Shown: positions 7,744 to 16,544 of the stretch, piece after piece
Layout: the number at the start of each line of letters is the position of its first letter
Numbering within the stretch: the first letter of the stretch is position 1
NCBI GenBank assembly: GCA_016844605.1
Contig: JAENJD010000007.1
Span: forward strand, 761 to 33,574
Direction of reading: 5' to 3'
DNA from: Steroidobacteraceae bacterium
Lineage (GTDB): Bacteria > Pseudomonadota > Gammaproteobacteria > Steroidobacterales > Steroidobacteraceae
DNA length: 32,814 nt
Made by a program: the position numbers and the translations under genes
Notes under the pieces: generated by a model
Database searches by the model: none
Seen by the model: the letters and a program-made list of their open reading frames with translations, nothing else
What the model was told of the DNA's origin: nothing

Positions 7744-8778
7744 TCAGCCGCCGTCGAGTACGCGAACGGCGTCGTTGTCATTGAGCCAGGCAGCGCCTTC
7801 CGTGACGACGCGATCGCCGGGCGAAAGGCCCGTGACGATCTCGATGCGGTCGCCCAGTAACCGGCCCGTCTGCACCGGGACGCGCATTGCATGATCGCCT
7901 TCCGCAACCACGAACACGAGGGCGGCGCGGCCATCGGCCTCAAGGAGCGCGGTCACCGGTACGACCGACACGCCCCTGGCGTCCTGGTCCGCGATCACGA
8001 CCTTGGCAACCAGGCCCTGCACGAAGCGCTCGCCCTGTGGATCGATGGCGAGCTTCAACTCGTAGGTGCCAGTCTGCGGATCGGCTGCCGCCGCGATCTC
8101 GGTGACAGTCGCGGTGAATTTCCGGCCGGGGAAGGCATCCAGCGTCACTTCGGCAGGAGTGCCGGCCTTCACGCGCACGACATCGCGGTCAGATAGGGCC
8201 GCCCGCACGATCCAGCCGCCGCCCGTGTTGCCGACCACGAGCACGGGCTGGCCCGCGGCGACCAGTTCATCCGGCTCTGCGAGACGTCTTTGCACGACGC
8301 CATCGCGCGGCGCCTCGATGCGCGCGTGGCGGGCGTTGAAGAGCGCCGAGCGCAATGCGGCCGCCGCGACCGAGTGTGCGGTCTCGAGGTCCTCGACCTG
8401 CTCCTGGGTCGCGACCTCATCGGCAAGCAGGGCCCTGCCGCGTTCGAGGTCGCGCGCGGATTTGCCGGCGATCGCCTGGGCCTGCGCGACGACGGCCGCG
8501 ACCTCGTCGTCGGCCAATGTCGCAAGCAGTTGGCCGCGCCGCACGCGATCGCTCTGCTCGACGTGGATCGCCTGGATCATGCCGCCGGTCTTGAACGCAA
8601 GGCGCACTTCGTCGGCCGGCGTGACGACGCCAATCGCGCGAAGCGTCTCCGCCGCGGAGGCCGTCTCGACCGTGGTAACGCGCACTGGCGCGGCATCCGC
8701 GGCATCCGTGGTATCTGTTCCAGTGCCGCAGGCGGCAAGGCCAAGCATGGCGACGAGCGCCAGGATCCTGATATTCAT
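7744..8778 (-). CDS. RND efflux periplasmic adaptor (membrane fusion protein), lipoprotein
   Basis: A 344-residue adaptor with a lipoprotein signal (lipobox LAAC, Cys17). The biotinyl-lipoyl half-motif RLAFKTGGMIQAIHVEQSDRV and its partner ARIEAPRDGVVQRRLAEPDELV flank an alpha-helical hairpin (about residues 90-145), followed by beta-barrel and membrane-proximal domains (VTLDAFPGRKFTATVTEI; VVPVTALLEADGRAALVFVV). It bridges the RND pump and the outer-membrane channel. The start codon overlaps the stop of the tolC-like gene by 4 nt (ATGA), and the gene ends 9 nt before the pump gene, so the three are translated from one message. At 344 residues it is at the short end for the family. Confidence 0.94.
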   Translation of the reverse strand: MNIRILALVAMLGLAACGTGTDTTDAADAAPVRVTTVETASAAETLRAIGVVTPADEVRLAFKTGGMIQAIHVEQSDRVRRGQLLATLADDEVAAVVAQAQAIAGKSARDLERGRALLADEVATQEQVEDLETAHSVAAAALRSALFNARHARIEAPRDGVVQRRLAEPDELVAAGQPVLVVGNTGGGWIVRAALSDRDVVRVKAGTPAEVTLDAFPGRKFTATVTEIAAAADPQTGTYELKLAIDPQGERFVQGLVAKVVIADQDARGVSVVPVTALLEADGRAALVFVVAEGDHAMRVPVQTGRLLGDRIEIVTGLSPGDRVVTEGAAWLNDNDAVRVLDGG

Positions 8779-10205
8779 GGTTGCTCCACGCCGCCGATCG
8801 CGTATTCCACCTGCGCAAGAGCGGCCAGCGCCTCATAGCGCGTGACATTTCCGTTCAGGCGCGCCTCGGTCAGCGCGCGCTGTGCGTCGAGGTATTCGGC
8901 CGGTGATACCTGGCCGAGGTCGCGCTTCTTCGCGATGATCGTGAATGCCGCGGCCGCCGCATCCGCGCGCCGGCTCGCGGTTGCGAGCGAGGCCTCGGCG
9001 ACCTCGAGATCCGAGAGCGCCTCGTGCACCTGGATGCGTATCTGCTGCTCGACCAGTGCGTGGCCTGCCTGCAGCTCAGCGCTTCTGGCCCGGGCGGCAC
9101 GCACAGATGCACGGTCAGCACCACCACTGAAGAGGTTGAACCGCACGATCACGGAAGCCATCACATACGGATCCTGGTCGCTGTAATCCCAGTCGGAGCC
9201 CTGGGTGCCGGCATCGACGGCGAGCGCGACCTGCGGCTTGAAGGCCGCCCTGGCAATGCGCTCGGATTCACCGGCCGCTGCGACGCCTGCCTCGAGCTGG
9301 CGTAATTCCGCCCGGTGCGCGACGGCACTGTCCTCGAGGGAAACTGCAGCGCGTGGCACACGGGCGGCTAACCGCGGCAGGTCCGCATCGGTCAACTTGG
9401 CTGATTCGAGTTCGCGCGTCAGCGGCGCGTTGCAGAGCAGGTTGACGTAGCGGAGCGCGAGCGACTCGGTGGACCGCGCCCCGGCCAGTTGCTGGTCGAT
9501 CTTCAGCCGGTCCGCCTCGGCGCGCAGCACCAGGTCGCGCGTGACCTTGCCATTGCGGTACAGGCTGTCGTTGACGCGCTCATTCTCCTCTGCGAGTTCG
9601 AGCGTGGCAGCCAGGATCTCGATCGACTCGCGCGATGCGAGCCAGCGGTAATAGGCCTGGCGCACGTCGCGCTCGAGTTGCAGGCGGTAACTCTCGAGGC
9701 CGTAACGCGCTGCGTCATAACCGTAGGAAGCCTGGCGTCGTGCCGCGGAGATTCTCGCGTCGTATAGCGGTTGCGAAAGCCGCAGCACGGAATCCTGCTC
9801 GCGCTCGCGCAGGAAACTGAAGGACTGGTTGGCGATTGGCGTGAATGGCGCGGGCTGGCCGCTGGCTGCGAGCAGCGCATTCAGCGAGGAGTAGACGGGA
9901 TTCAGCAGGTCGCCGACGGGCAGCTCGATCTGGCGTCCGCCGTCTGCTTCCGAATAACGGAGTTGCAGGTCGAGTGTGGGCAAAAATCGCGCGCGCGCCA
10001 CATCGAGTGCCGCGAGTCGTTGATCCACCCCAGCCTGGACAGCGGTCAGACCGAGATTCGATTCGAGCGCCTCGACGACGAGCGCATCCGCCACCCGCTC
10101 GACCGCGGGCGCATCAGCGGGCGTTGCCGCGACCGGATTCGCAAGCAACAGCGCGAGCAGGAAGCTCGCGAAGCCTATTTGTGCAGCCTTCGAATCCTTG
10201 GACAT
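8775..10205 (-). CDS. TolC-family outer-membrane efflux channel
   Basis: A 476-residue outer-membrane efflux protein. It has a Sec signal peptide (about 1-27, ending NPVAATPA) and the internal duplication typical of the family: two long helical-barrel regions (about 50-250 and 280-470), each with an extramembrane beta segment (DLQLRYSEADGG; VALAVDAGTQGSDWDYSD). The C-terminal repeat contains VIVRFNLFSGG, a signature of TolC proteins. It would form the trimeric exit duct for the pump encoded downstream. It lies 24 nt after tetR and overlaps the adaptor gene by 4 nt. Confidence 0.94.
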   Translation of the reverse strand: MSKDSKAAQIGFASFLLALLLANPVAATPADAPAVERVADALVVEALESNLGLTAVQAGVDQRLAALDVARARFLPTLDLQLRYSEADGGRQIELPVGDLLNPVYSSLNALLAASGQPAPFTPIANQSFSFLREREQDSVLRLSQPLYDARISAARRQASYGYDAARYGLESYRLQLERDVRQAYYRWLASRESIEILAATLELAEENERVNDSLYRNGKVTRDLVLRAEADRLKIDQQLAGARSTESLALRYVNLLCNAPLTRELESAKLTDADLPRLAARVPRAAVSLEDSAVAHRAELRQLEAGVAAAGESERIARAAFKPQVALAVDAGTQGSDWDYSDQDPYVMASVIVRFNLFSGGADRASVRAARARSAELQAGHALVEQQIRIQVHEALSDLEVAEASLATASRRADAAAAAFTIIAKKRDLGQVSPAEYLDAQRALTEARLNGNVTRYEALAALAQVEYAIGGVEQP

Positions 10206-10229
10206 CTGTCAATCCCTGACCCAAAAAAA

Positions 10230-10871
10230 TCAGCCCGCCGGCTTCGCTGCCAGCATGTAGCGCAACATCGCGAAGGAACCGTCCATCAACTGAGGGACCT
10301 CGATGCCGAGGCGCGCGATCTCCTGGGTCTTGTTCGTGCCAATCTGGATAAGGCCGTGCGTGAATGCCCACAACATCACGCAGACCTGCGCAGGATTGCC
10401 GATGTCCTTGCGGATCGAATCGTCTGCCTGCCCCCGCATCAACGCCTCAACAATGACCGCGATCACGGCATCGCCTGCGGCAGCGCAGGCGTCATCGGTC
10501 GGCTGGCCCGCGGCCTGGTGTGCGTGGAAGCGGCTGCAGGCATCGAAGCGGTAGGGCGTTTCCTGCTGGAACAGCACATAGGCACGGCCGATGGCCTGGA
10601 CCTTGTCGAGACCGGAGATTTGCGCCGCCGCCGCGGCGATAAAGCTCTCGCGCAATTCGGCGAGCGCGCGCTCTGCAATTGCAAGCAGCAGGTCGTTCTT
10701 GTCCTGGAAGTAGACGTAGATCAGGGCGCGCGAGAGGCGCGCGCACTTTGCGACGCTATCCATCGTGACGGCATCCCAGCCGACTTCGGCGTAGAGCTGC
10801 TCGGCCGCGTCGACGATCTCGGCCCGGCGGCGCTCTTTCTCTTCTTCGCGGCGTTCGGCGACATGGGACAT
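10230..10871 (-). CDS. TetR-family repressor of the efflux operon
   Basis: A 213-residue regulator with the TetR/AcrR N-terminal DNA-binding domain (about 16-63). RRAEIVDAAEQLYAEVGWDAVTMDSVAKCARLSRALIYVYF shows the three-helix HTH ending in the characteristic Y-x-Y-F segment. The C-terminal two-thirds is the variable ligand-binding part. As first gene of the tetR-tolC-MFP-RND-lipase operon it probably represses its own promoter and is released by a pump substrate. The start at 10871 has no good Shine-Dalgarno. The predicted transcription start falls at about the ATG, so the message may be leaderless. A perfect 15-bp palindrome covers the -35 box upstream. Confidence 0.92.
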   Translation of the reverse strand: MSHVAERREEEKERRRAEIVDAAEQLYAEVGWDAVTMDSVAKCARLSRALIYVYFQDKNDLLLAIAERALAELRESFIAAAAAQISGLDKVQAIGRAYVLFQQETPYRFDACSRFHAHQAAGQPTDDACAAAGDAVIAVIVEALMRGQADDSIRKDIGNPAQVCVMLWAFTHGLIQIGTNKTQEIARLGIEVPQLMDGSFAMLRYMLAAKPAG

Positions 10872-10877
10872 GGGGCC

Positions 10878-10906
10878 AGTTTAGGCATGCGTTGACACAG
10901 TGTCAA
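10878..10906 (-). promoter_or_regulatory. promoter of the tetR-efflux operon
   Basis: On the minus strand TTGACA (10906-10901) is followed by a 17-nt spacer and TAAACT (10883-10878), a near-consensus -35/-10 pair. The predicted start point lies at about 10871, coinciding with the tetR ATG. Read from sequence only. Confidence 0.55.
10892..10906. promoter_or_regulatory. 15-bp palindromic operator, probable TetR binding site
   Basis: TTGACACAGTGTCAA is a perfect palindrome with a single central base, the form expected for a TetR dimer. It covers the -35 hexamer of the tetR promoter, and by symmetry offers a TTGACA hexamer toward the divergent receptor gene as well. An outer inverted pair, TTAGGCAT (10881-10888) and ATGCCTAA (10918-10925), surrounds it with a slightly shifted centre and may be a second site. 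Confidence 0.65.
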
Positions 10907-11027
10907 TGAATAAACATATGCCTAATTCGAATAGATGGCGTTGGAAAATCGAGTTGTTTGAAAGACTTATGGAACTCGTCGGGTCAGGGCCAGTCTGCAC
11001 AATCGACTTCCCACAGGTAGCAGCAGA

Positions 11028-13208
11028 TTGGCCATCCGGATTCATACCCGCCGCTTCGGCCGTGCGCTATGCCTCGCGGCCTGCCTGGTCCTGGTGCCCG
11101 CAACTGACGCGATGGCTGAAGAGGAGCCAGGCCGCATTATCGTTCGTGTTCTTCACGAAACAGCGCCTGTTCGCGGCGCGATCGTTGAAGCGGAGGCGAC
11201 GCGGGCCGTGACCAATGTGCGGGGCGAAGCGCAACTGGTGCTCGCAATGGGCAGCCACACGATTCGTATTGAACGGCTGGGCTTTGTCACCGAGTCGCTG
11301 GCAGTCAATGTCCTGCCGGCGGGCAACCGGCCGATCGTGGTCCGGCTTCACGATGAATCGCTGGAATCCCAGGTGGTCGTGGTGACCGCCACCCGCTCCG
11401 GAACCGTGGTCGGCGACCAGCCTGTCCGGGTGGAGGCGGTGCCGGAAGAAGAGATCGAGGAAAACCTTACGATCCAGCCCGGGAATCTCAGCACGCTGCT
11501 GAATGAACTGGCTGGAGTACGCATGGAGTCCACGGCGCCGGGCCTTGGCGGTGCGACTCTGCAGATCCGCGGGCTTCCCGGGCGACTGACACAAGTGCTC
11601 ACCGACGGTCTGCCGCTGATGGGTTCGGAGCCGGCCGGATTTGGCTTGCTGCAGACGCCACCGCTCGACCTGCAAAGAGTCGAGGTGATCAAGGGAGTCG
11701 CTTCGGCGCTTTATGGGGGGTCAGCGCTCGGTGGCGTGCTGAATCTGATTTCGCACAGGCCGGGCGGGGAACCGGAACTGCTGATCAATCGCACATCACG
11801 TGACGGAACCGATGTCGTGGGGTTTGCGTCGGGAACGTTGACGCCTTCGTGGGGATACACGCTGACAGGCGGCGCACATGATCAGCAGCGCAAAGACCTG
11901 GACGGGGACGCCTGGGCGGACTTGGTGGACTACCGGCGATATACATTTCGGCCGCGGCTCTTCTTCAATGACGAGTCCGGGCGTTCACTGTTCATCACCG
12001 CGGGCTTGGTCGATGAAGATCGCGCCGGCGGATCCATGCCGGGCCGCACGCTTCCCGATGGCACGGTGTTCATCGAAGCCCTGCACACGACGCGCGTCGA
12101 CGGTGGCGCCGTCGGGCAGATCCCGCTGGATGACGGGCGAATATTGAGCGGCCGCTTGTCTGCGACGGTGGCGGATCACGATCGCACATTCGGTGATCAG
12201 CGCGTCCAGGATACGCAAACGACGCTCTCTGGCGAGACGACGCTCAGTGGGCGCGGTCAGGGGCACTCCTGGGTGCTCGGAGCGGCGATTGGGCAGGACC
12301 AGTTGCAGGTCGGCGATGTTCCGGGTGTCGGCCACACGTACACCGTGCCGTCAGTTTTTGCGCAGGATGAGTTTGCATTGGCCGACTGGATGATTCTGGC
12401 GGCGAGCGGGCGCGTTGATGTACACAGCGACTACGGGACATTCTTCAGCCCGCGGCTTTCCGCTGTTTTCCTGCCGGCGGAGCGCTGGACGATCCGTGCG
12501 TCGATCGGGACCGGGTTCGCGGCTCCGACGCCATTCGTCGATGAGATCGAGTCCACCGGGCTCGGCGTGCTCGATCCGCTGACAGGGCTGCAGGCGGAAC
12601 GCGCTGCCAGCGCTTCGTTGGACGCGCAGTGGGTCGCGAATGGATGGGAAGCCAATGTCAGCATCTTCGGATCCGAGATACGCCAGCCGCTCGAAGTCCG
12701 TCCCGGATCAGAAGCCGGCCGCCTCATGCTGGTCAACGGCGACGGACCGCAGCGCGCAATCGGTGGCGAGGCTTTCCTGCGCTATGTCACGGGCCCCTTG
12801 AACGTGATCGCCAGTTACACCTATCTGGATGTCACCGAAGCGGCAGATGGTGGCGGGCGACACGCGGCCGACCGGATCCCGCGTCACACGGCGGAGCTGG
12901 CAGCGCTGCTCGAGGACGAGGATCGCGGCCGGATCGGAATCGAGATTTCCTACACCGGCCAGCAGACTCTCCTGGACAATCCATACCGCACGTCGAGTCC
13001 GTCCTACGTGGAGTTGAACGCTCTGGCCGAGATCAGGTTCGGCGAGACGGCCATATTCCTGAATGCCATCAATCTCACCAATGTTCGCCAGAACCAATAC
13101 GATCCCTTGCTGCGTCAGGTCCCCGGTGCGGGTGGCCAGATAATTACCGACCTGTGGGCACCGGTCGCGGGCCGCGTATTCAATCTGGGAGTGCGACTGG
13201 AGTTCTGA
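11028..13208 (+). CDS. TonB-dependent receptor with N-terminal carboxypeptidase-regulatory-like domain
   Basis: The start is a TTG at 11028, the only usual start codon in the open frame (which opens at 10962) that precedes a full signal peptide (about 1-30, ending TDAMA). An AGGT at 11015-11018 can serve as ribosome-binding site. The 726-residue product has a small carboxypeptidase-regulatory-like beta-sandwich (about 36-110), then a TonB-box-like VVVVTATRSG and the plug (about 120-240, including LQIRGLPGRLTQVLTDGLPLMG and RVEVIKGVASALYGGSALGGVLNLI). A 22-strand barrel follows and ends in Phe (LGVRLEF). It takes up a large or scarce ligand across the outer membrane; the ligand is not identifiable. 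It diverges from tetR with 156 bp between them. Confidence 0.9.
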   Translation: MAIRIHTRRFGRALCLAACLVLVPATDAMAEEEPGRIIVRVLHETAPVRGAIVEAEATRAVTNVRGEAQLVLAMGSHTIRIERLGFVTESLAVNVLPAGNRPIVVRLHDESLESQVVVVTATRSGTVVGDQPVRVEAVPEEEIEENLTIQPGNLSTLLNELAGVRMESTAPGLGGATLQIRGLPGRLTQVLTDGLPLMGSEPAGFGLLQTPPLDLQRVEVIKGVASALYGGSALGGVLNLISHRPGGEPELLINRTSRDGTDVVGFASGTLTPSWGYTLTGGAHDQQRKDLDGDAWADLVDYRRYTFRPRLFFNDESGRSLFITAGLVDEDRAGGSMPGRTLPDGTVFIEALHTTRVDGGAVGQIPLDDGRILSGRLSATVADHDRTFGDQRVQDTQTTLSGETTLSGRGQGHSWVLGAAIGQDQLQVGDVPGVGHTYTVPSVFAQDEFALADWMILAASGRVDVHSDYGTFFSPRLSAVFLPAERWTIRASIGTGFAAPTPFVDEIESTGLGVLDPLTGLQAERAASASLDAQWVANGWEANVSIFGSEIRQPLEVRPGSEAGRLMLVNGDGPQRAIGGEAFLRYVTGPLNVIASYTYLDVTEAADGGGRHAADRIPRHTAELAALLEDEDRGRIGIEISYTGQQTLLDNPYRTSSPSYVELNALAEIRFGETAIFLNAINLTNVRQNQYDPLLRQVPGAGGQIITDLWAPVAGRVFNLGVRLEF

Positions 13209-13218
13209 GATCCGCGTG

Positions 13219-14172
13219 CTAGCAGACCCGGTTGCGCCGGCGGCCCGCCAGAAAATCGACGACATTCAGCGCAAGCTCGTCCAGGCAACGTTGCCTGGCC
13301 TCGCGCGCGGCCCAGGCGACATGCGGCGTCAGGATCAGGTTGGGCACGGAAGGGTCCAGCAGCGGGTGGCCGGGCGGCGGCGGCTCACGCTCCAGCACGT
13401 CGATGCCGGCACCGCCGAGGCGGCCTGCCTTGAGGGCTGCGGCCAGTGCGCTTGCGTCCACCAGCGCGCCACGTGCCGTGTTGATCAATACCGCGTCGGG
13501 TTTCATGCACGCGAGGCGGGAGGCTCCCATCAGTCCATGCGTTGCATCGGTCAGCGGGCAGTGGAGCGACAGGACATCGGCGCGTGGCAGCAACTCGTCG
13601 AGATCCACGCGGCCATCGAGCCGCGGGCCTCCGGGGCGATTCGCAATCTCGACCTGCATGCCGAACGCCCTTGCGGCGTGCCCGACGGCGCGTCCGAGGG
13701 TTCCATGGCCGACGATGCCGAACACACGGCCGTGAAGTTCGCGGATCGCGAAGGGAAAGGTCGAGAACTGTCCCGCCTGCTGCCAGCCGCCGGCGCGCAC
13801 CAGGGAATCGTAATTCTTCAGACGATGCGTCAGGGCGAGCAGCATCGCGAATACGTGCTGGACGACGGACTGGGTGCAATAGTCGCGCAGATTGCAGACC
13901 GCGATACCTGACTCGCGCGCAGCGTCAATATCCACATTGTCGACACCGGTCGCCGTCAACGCGATCAGCCGGAGCTGGGGATTGGCCGTGATTGTCGTGC
14001 GATCGATGATCGCCTTGTTGGCGAACACGACCTCGAAGCCGGCGACGCGTTCCGCAACCTCCGCGATCGACGTCTGCTGATGAATCACGAGGCCGGGGAC
14101 CACGCGCTCGAGCGGAGCGGTGTCGAGGTCGCCATTGCTGACCGTGCCGAAATCCAGGAACACCGCGCGCAT
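13219..14172 (-). CDS. D-2-hydroxyacid dehydrogenase (glycerate/hydroxypyruvate reductase-like)
   Basis: A 317-residue two-domain dehydrogenase. The nucleotide fold carries GIVGHGTLGRAVG (152-164), and the catalytic set is complete: Arg234 in NTARGALVD, Glu263 in EREPPPPGHPLL, and His284 in LTPHVAWA. It interconverts a 2-oxoacid and the D-2-hydroxyacid in the cytoplasm. The residues after the second strand (EIANRPGG) lack the acidic residue that usually selects NAD, so NADP use is possible; this is inference. It lies 25 nt downstream of the FecA-like receptor gene on the same strand and is probably cotranscribed. It converges with the other receptor gene, 10 bp away. Confidence 0.92.
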   Translation of the reverse strand: MRAVFLDFGTVSNGDLDTAPLERVVPGLVIHQQTSIAEVAERVAGFEVVFANKAIIDRTTITANPQLRLIALTATGVDNVDIDAARESGIAVCNLRDYCTQSVVQHVFAMLLALTHRLKNYDSLVRAGGWQQAGQFSTFPFAIRELHGRVFGIVGHGTLGRAVGHAARAFGMQVEIANRPGGPRLDGRVDLDELLPRADVLSLHCPLTDATHGLMGASRLACMKPDAVLINTARGALVDASALAAALKAGRLGGAGIDVLEREPPPPGHPLLDPSVPNLILTPHVAWAAREARQRCLDELALNVVDFLAGRRRNRVC

Positions 14173-14197
14173 AGGCGCGCAGTATCGCCCAAGGGCC

Positions 14198-16450
14198 CTA
14201 GAACCTCATCTTCACGCCGGCCAGCAGCGTGAGCGGCGCGCCGGGCCGCGCGCCCGCGGGTCGCAGCGCCACGTTGTAGACCTCGTCGCCAAGATTCTCG
14301 ATCGCGGCAAACAACGAAAGCGCCTTCGAGACGTCGTACTCGCCGGAAAGATCGACGAGCGTCCTGCTCTCGATACGCTGCGCGACGGGAATCGGGCCGG
14401 AGCCCGCAATGGCGCGGGCTTCGCCCACGTAGTTCACAGTCAGGAACACCCGCCAGGACCGTCCTTCAAGCCCGGCGTTCAGCGTGAGCTGATGCTCCGG
14501 CGCGTAGGGAAGTTCGTCACCGGCCGCGACATTCGCCCATTCCGCGAAGCCGCTCTGGAAGCTCGTGCGGAATTCGCCCTGGGTCCAGGTGTAGACTGCC
14601 GACACCGGCAAAGACAGGCTGAGTCCGAGTAAGCGGCCGAGGTCGTGGCTGGCGACGAGTTCGAGGCCGTGCACGCGCGCGCGGCCGCCATCGTACTGGT
14701 CGCCGATGTTGCAGCCACCGCCGGTCGAAGCCGTGCAGGTGCCGACGAGGTTGTCGTATTCGACGAGGAAACCCATGGCCTCGAGGGCAGCGTCGCCGCG
14801 CTCGAAGCGCAGGCCGGCCTCGTAATTCCACGATTGCTCCGGATCCGCGCTTGAGCCCGGCGCAGGATTGACGAAACCGCGATGCAGGCCGGCGATGAGC
14901 CGGAGTGATTCACCGATTGCGCGTGTCACGCCGAGCCCGGGCATCGTCGCGTCGACGTTGTTTCTGATCATGGCGGGGCTTGTGCTTCTGGCAGGGTCGG
15001 CCGTGCCCCAGTTACGCTGCGTCAGCGAGATGCTCTCGTAACGCAGGCCCGGCGTGAGGACCCAGTCCCCGGCAGTGATCGTGTCCCGAATGAAGAAGGC
15101 CCAGGCCTCGGCCGAGCCGACGCGATTGTCCTGCGTGCCCGGTGCTCCGGCCGTGGTCAGCACCATCGCGCCGTCCATCATCTGGTAGCGATCGTCCTGC
15201 TGGAAACGATCCTCGCCGTCCTGGTGATAGCGCACAGAGAATTCCAGTTCGTGTGCGGCCCCACCCGTTTCGAAGGTCATGCCCAGCACCGACTGGATGC
15301 CCTCGGCGTAGTATTCGCGGTCGTTGTTGCGCATTCGCAGCGCGCCAGCTGCGCTTGTCGTTCCGGGCGTACCGATGAGCGCTGCGTATTCGACCGGGAA
15401 TGCCGCCGGGTCCGCAAGCACACTCGAGAGGCTCACGAAGGCCGTGTTCGCGGCATTCCGCACGTCGTTCAGTTTGTACCAGGCCCGGGCCGTATCTGTG
15501 CGGTAGACGATCGTCGTCAGGTCGATATGCTCGCTGAAGTCGATCCGATGGGTCGCCTGAAGAGTTTCGTGGGTCACGTCCATGTTGTCGAGCTGGCTCG
15601 CGCGATAGCGGCGATACGGATCGCCGCGAAAATCGTCGAGCGTGAGGCCGAGATAGGTCTCGTCGGAGTCCTCCTCGGAATGCTGGAACTTCAGCTCCAG
15701 CGATTGCGCAATCGCGGCCTCGGCCGTCGAGCGCAATGCGAGCTTCGCGACGTAGTCCTGGATGCGATAACCGGTGTCGCCGCCGGAATCAAGGCGCTTA
15801 AAGCCATCGGATTTTTCCTGCAGCGTCTCCAGGCTCCAGCCGAGATCGTGCACGCCGGCATCGGTCCAGCCGCCCGCGAGCGCGTGGCCGCGGAGGCTTC
15901 CGTACGCGCCGCCGATGAGGTCCGCCTTGCCGTTCAGGCCGATGCCGGACGCGCCTGGAATCGCGGACGAGAATAGGCCGATGGCACCGGCAACGGTCTG
16001 CGGTCCGTATTTGATCGCGGCCGGCCCCTTGCTAACCTCGATGGCGCTCATGCGTTGCAGGCGCGGGAAGTAATACGCGGAGGGTGCCGAGTAGGGCGCG
16101 GGCGCGATCGGCACGCCATCCTCCAGAACGGCGATCTTCGAATTCCGGTCCGTGCCGGATCCGCGGATGCCGATGTTGGGGCGGATTCCGAACCCTTCCT
16201 CCTCCACGATATTGAGGCCGGGCACCTGGCGCAGGATGCGGTTGATGTCGCCGTAGGCGTGCTGCTCGAGGATCGACGCGTCGAGAAAATGCACGGAGCC
16301 TGCGACGGCGCCGGCTTCCTTGCGCGATGCCGTGACGATGACGCGATCGAGCAGCGCCGGCTCCGTCGTCGGCGCCATTTCCGCGTGTGCGCCGCCGGCC
16401 AGGATGCTGCCGATGGCAGCGTAGATCAGGCGGGTCGTCTGGTGGTTCAT
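14198..16450 (-). CDS. FecA-like TonB-dependent siderophore/iron receptor
   Basis: A 750-residue outer-membrane receptor. A signal peptide (about 1-23, ending GGAHA) is followed by a TonB-box-like DRVIVTASR and the plug domain (about 40-170) containing VLEDGVPIAPAPYSAPSAYYFPR and MSAIEVSKGPAAIKYGPQTVAGAIGL. Those stretches are characteristic of ferric-citrate-type receptors. The beta-barrel ends in the required terminal Phe (GVKMRF). It would import ferric citrate or a related ferric siderophore with TonB-ExbBD energy. A Fur box lies 31-49 bp upstream of the start, in line with iron control. No fecIR-like sigma or anti-sigma pair is nearby, and no N-terminal signalling extension is seen, so it is not a transducer of the E. 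coli FecA kind. Confidence 0.9.
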   Translation of the reverse strand: MNHQTTRLIYAAIGSILAGGAHAEMAPTTEPALLDRVIVTASRKEAGAVAGSVHFLDASILEQHAYGDINRILRQVPGLNIVEEEGFGIRPNIGIRGSGTDRNSKIAVLEDGVPIAPAPYSAPSAYYFPRLQRMSAIEVSKGPAAIKYGPQTVAGAIGLFSSAIPGASGIGLNGKADLIGGAYGSLRGHALAGGWTDAGVHDLGWSLETLQEKSDGFKRLDSGGDTGYRIQDYVAKLALRSTAEAAIAQSLELKFQHSEEDSDETYLGLTLDDFRGDPYRRYRASQLDNMDVTHETLQATHRIDFSEHIDLTTIVYRTDTARAWYKLNDVRNAANTAFVSLSSVLADPAAFPVEYAALIGTPGTTSAAGALRMRNNDREYYAEGIQSVLGMTFETGGAAHELEFSVRYHQDGEDRFQQDDRYQMMDGAMVLTTAGAPGTQDNRVGSAEAWAFFIRDTITAGDWVLTPGLRYESISLTQRNWGTADPARSTSPAMIRNNVDATMPGLGVTRAIGESLRLIAGLHRGFVNPAPGSSADPEQSWNYEAGLRFERGDAALEAMGFLVEYDNLVGTCTASTGGGCNIGDQYDGGRARVHGLELVASHDLGRLLGLSLSLPVSAVYTWTQGEFRTSFQSGFAEWANVAAGDELPYAPEHQLTLNAGLEGRSWRVFLTVNYVGEARAIAGSGPIPVAQRIESRTLVDLSGEYDVSKALSLFAAIENLGDEVYNVALRPAGARPGAPLTLLAGVKMRF

Positions 16451-16480
16451 GGGCGAAATTTATGCGAACCACATGCAGAT

Positions 16481-16499
16481 AGCAATGAGAATCATTCGC
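16481..16499. promoter_or_regulatory. Fur box upstream of the FecA-like receptor
   Basis: AGCAATGAGAATCATTCGC matches the 19-bp Fur consensus GATAATGATAATCATTATC at 13 positions, including the central AATGA-AATCATT core. It lies between yajQ and the receptor start and would repress the receptor gene when iron is plentiful. Confidence 0.75.
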
Positions 16500-16544
16500 A
16501 TTACATAAACAACATGATCCATCCACGCCGATCAGCGGAAGCTA

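Noticed and set aside
10900-11211. A 103-codon plus-strand frame beginning within the tetR promoter region
   Set aside because: It runs out of frame into the TonB-dependent receptor gene, has no recognisable domain, and starts inside the operator.
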